A DNA stretch of 64,000 nt, taken from Benincasa hispida (Eukaryota; Streptophyta; Magnoliopsida; Cucurbitales; Cucurbitaceae). Shown here piece after piece: positions 63,609 to 64,000 of the stretch. The DNA is taken from positions 54,641,888 through 54,705,887 of the forward strand of contig NC_052351.1 of assembly GCF_009727055.1 (NCBI RefSeq). The letters run 5' to 3'. How positions within the stretch are numbered: the first letter of the stretch is position 1; each line of letters opens with the position of its first letter. Position numbers and translations under genes: made by a program. The notes beneath the pieces are model-generated. The model saw nothing but the letters and a program-made list of their open reading frames with translations. It was not told the DNA's origin and searched no databases.

Positions 63609-64000
63609 GGACATTGGGCAGGCAAGCAGGACCACCTGCAGGTATGTGGATTGCGCCCATTCGAAGAAACCCATCTTTCGGTCCATATCTCACAACTATG
63701 TTTAATGCTTTCATTAATTTTTGTCTTATTGAAGTCTTGAATTTTGTCTTTACTTCTTCATTTAATTCGTTTCATGAATTTATGAATTGATTCTTCATTT
63801 ATTTCCTTTGCATTTATTTTCGTATCATCTTTAATTCTTTGAACATTTTTGTAATTAATGTGTTCGTCTTTAAATGGTGAATGAATGAGAAATAAAGGGA
63901 AATTTATTGCCGCAAGTCATAGCAACTTGCGTTGATAAAAAAAATTAACAAGAAGTATGCAAGGCAATAATGGACGCATCTTGAACCAATAAGATACGCT
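63609..64000 (+). other. post-gag spacer of element E
   Basis: The opening bases ACATTGGGCAGGCAAG match the same point in C and D. AT-rich DNA follows, with ATTTATTGCCGCAAGTCAT (63902). No ORF belongs to it. Confidence 0.75.

Larger units (their letters stand above)
60018..64000 (+). mobile_element. element E: family-1 element with gag, pol missing, runs off the window
   Basis: LTR, primer site, gag and the first part of the post-gag spacer. The pol-deletion junction is the same as in C and D, so an ORF3 is expected beyond 64000. Left flank AAGCC (60013-60017) should recur after its 3' LTR. Confidence 0.85.

Overview
The window is plant nuclear DNA made almost entirely of nested, decayed LTR retrotransposons. 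No host protein gene, tRNA or rRNA could be supported. It carries several Athila-type Ty3/gypsy families with tRNA-Asp-type primer sites, chromovirus-type Ty3/gypsy pieces with an initiator-tRNA-Met-type primer site, and Ty1/copia remnants. The copia gag at 37.9-38.8 kb resembles a family I remember from cucurbits (melon, cucumber relatives), so a cucurbit is a reasonable guess but not proven. Every gag, pol and ORF3 copy has stops or frameshifts. LAYOUT. 1-1182: reverse-strand chromovirus-type LTR with a 41-bp minisatellite. 1183-9100: Athila-like element A (5' LTR, tRNA-Asp-type primer site, gag, protease, RT, RNase H, integrase), apparently interrupted by element B. 9101-12393: B (LTR, partial gag, an internal promoter, start of ORF3), cut by a reverse-strand LTR of a second Athila-like family (12394-13491). 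13492-17272: LTR pieces and a copia scrap. 17273-24225: element G of family 2 with gag-pro-pol, broken in the integrase and joined to the 3' end of a chromovirus (element I, 24226-29099). 29100-35503: element D (LTR tail, gag, ORF3, no pol). 35504-42830: a CGATCG-type minisatellite, copia gag, and a copia LTR split by a solo LTR. 42831-60017: a reverse-strand chromovirus H, whose leader holds family-2 element F (45455-59553), whose 5' LTR in turn holds a complete family-1 element C (46087-55700, target duplication ACACG). 60018-64000: element E, inserted in H's other LTR and running off the window. HOW IT WORKS TOGETHER. The family-1 elements C, D and E share one precise junction where the whole protease-polymerase cassette is missing, so gag runs straight into the stretch after pol. 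C and D then carry a third ORF resembling the plant PF20167 (putative plant transposon protein) domain. That ORF has a conserved upstream block with a TGGGCC-type element, a TATA box and a telo-box-like AAACCCTA. This gag plus self-promoted ORF3 arrangement, probably mobilised by pol-bearing relatives such as A, is the most interesting biology here. The family-1 LTRs also keep a perfect hairpin at the U3 terminus, a conserved splice donor and an acceptor just before gag. DATA QUALITY. Two exact 38-bp palindromes of the Tn5/Nextera mosaic end (30282-30319 and 62877-62914), and a single N flanked by an approximately 245-bp duplication (5530-6020), are assembly artefacts, so local reading frames there should not be trusted.
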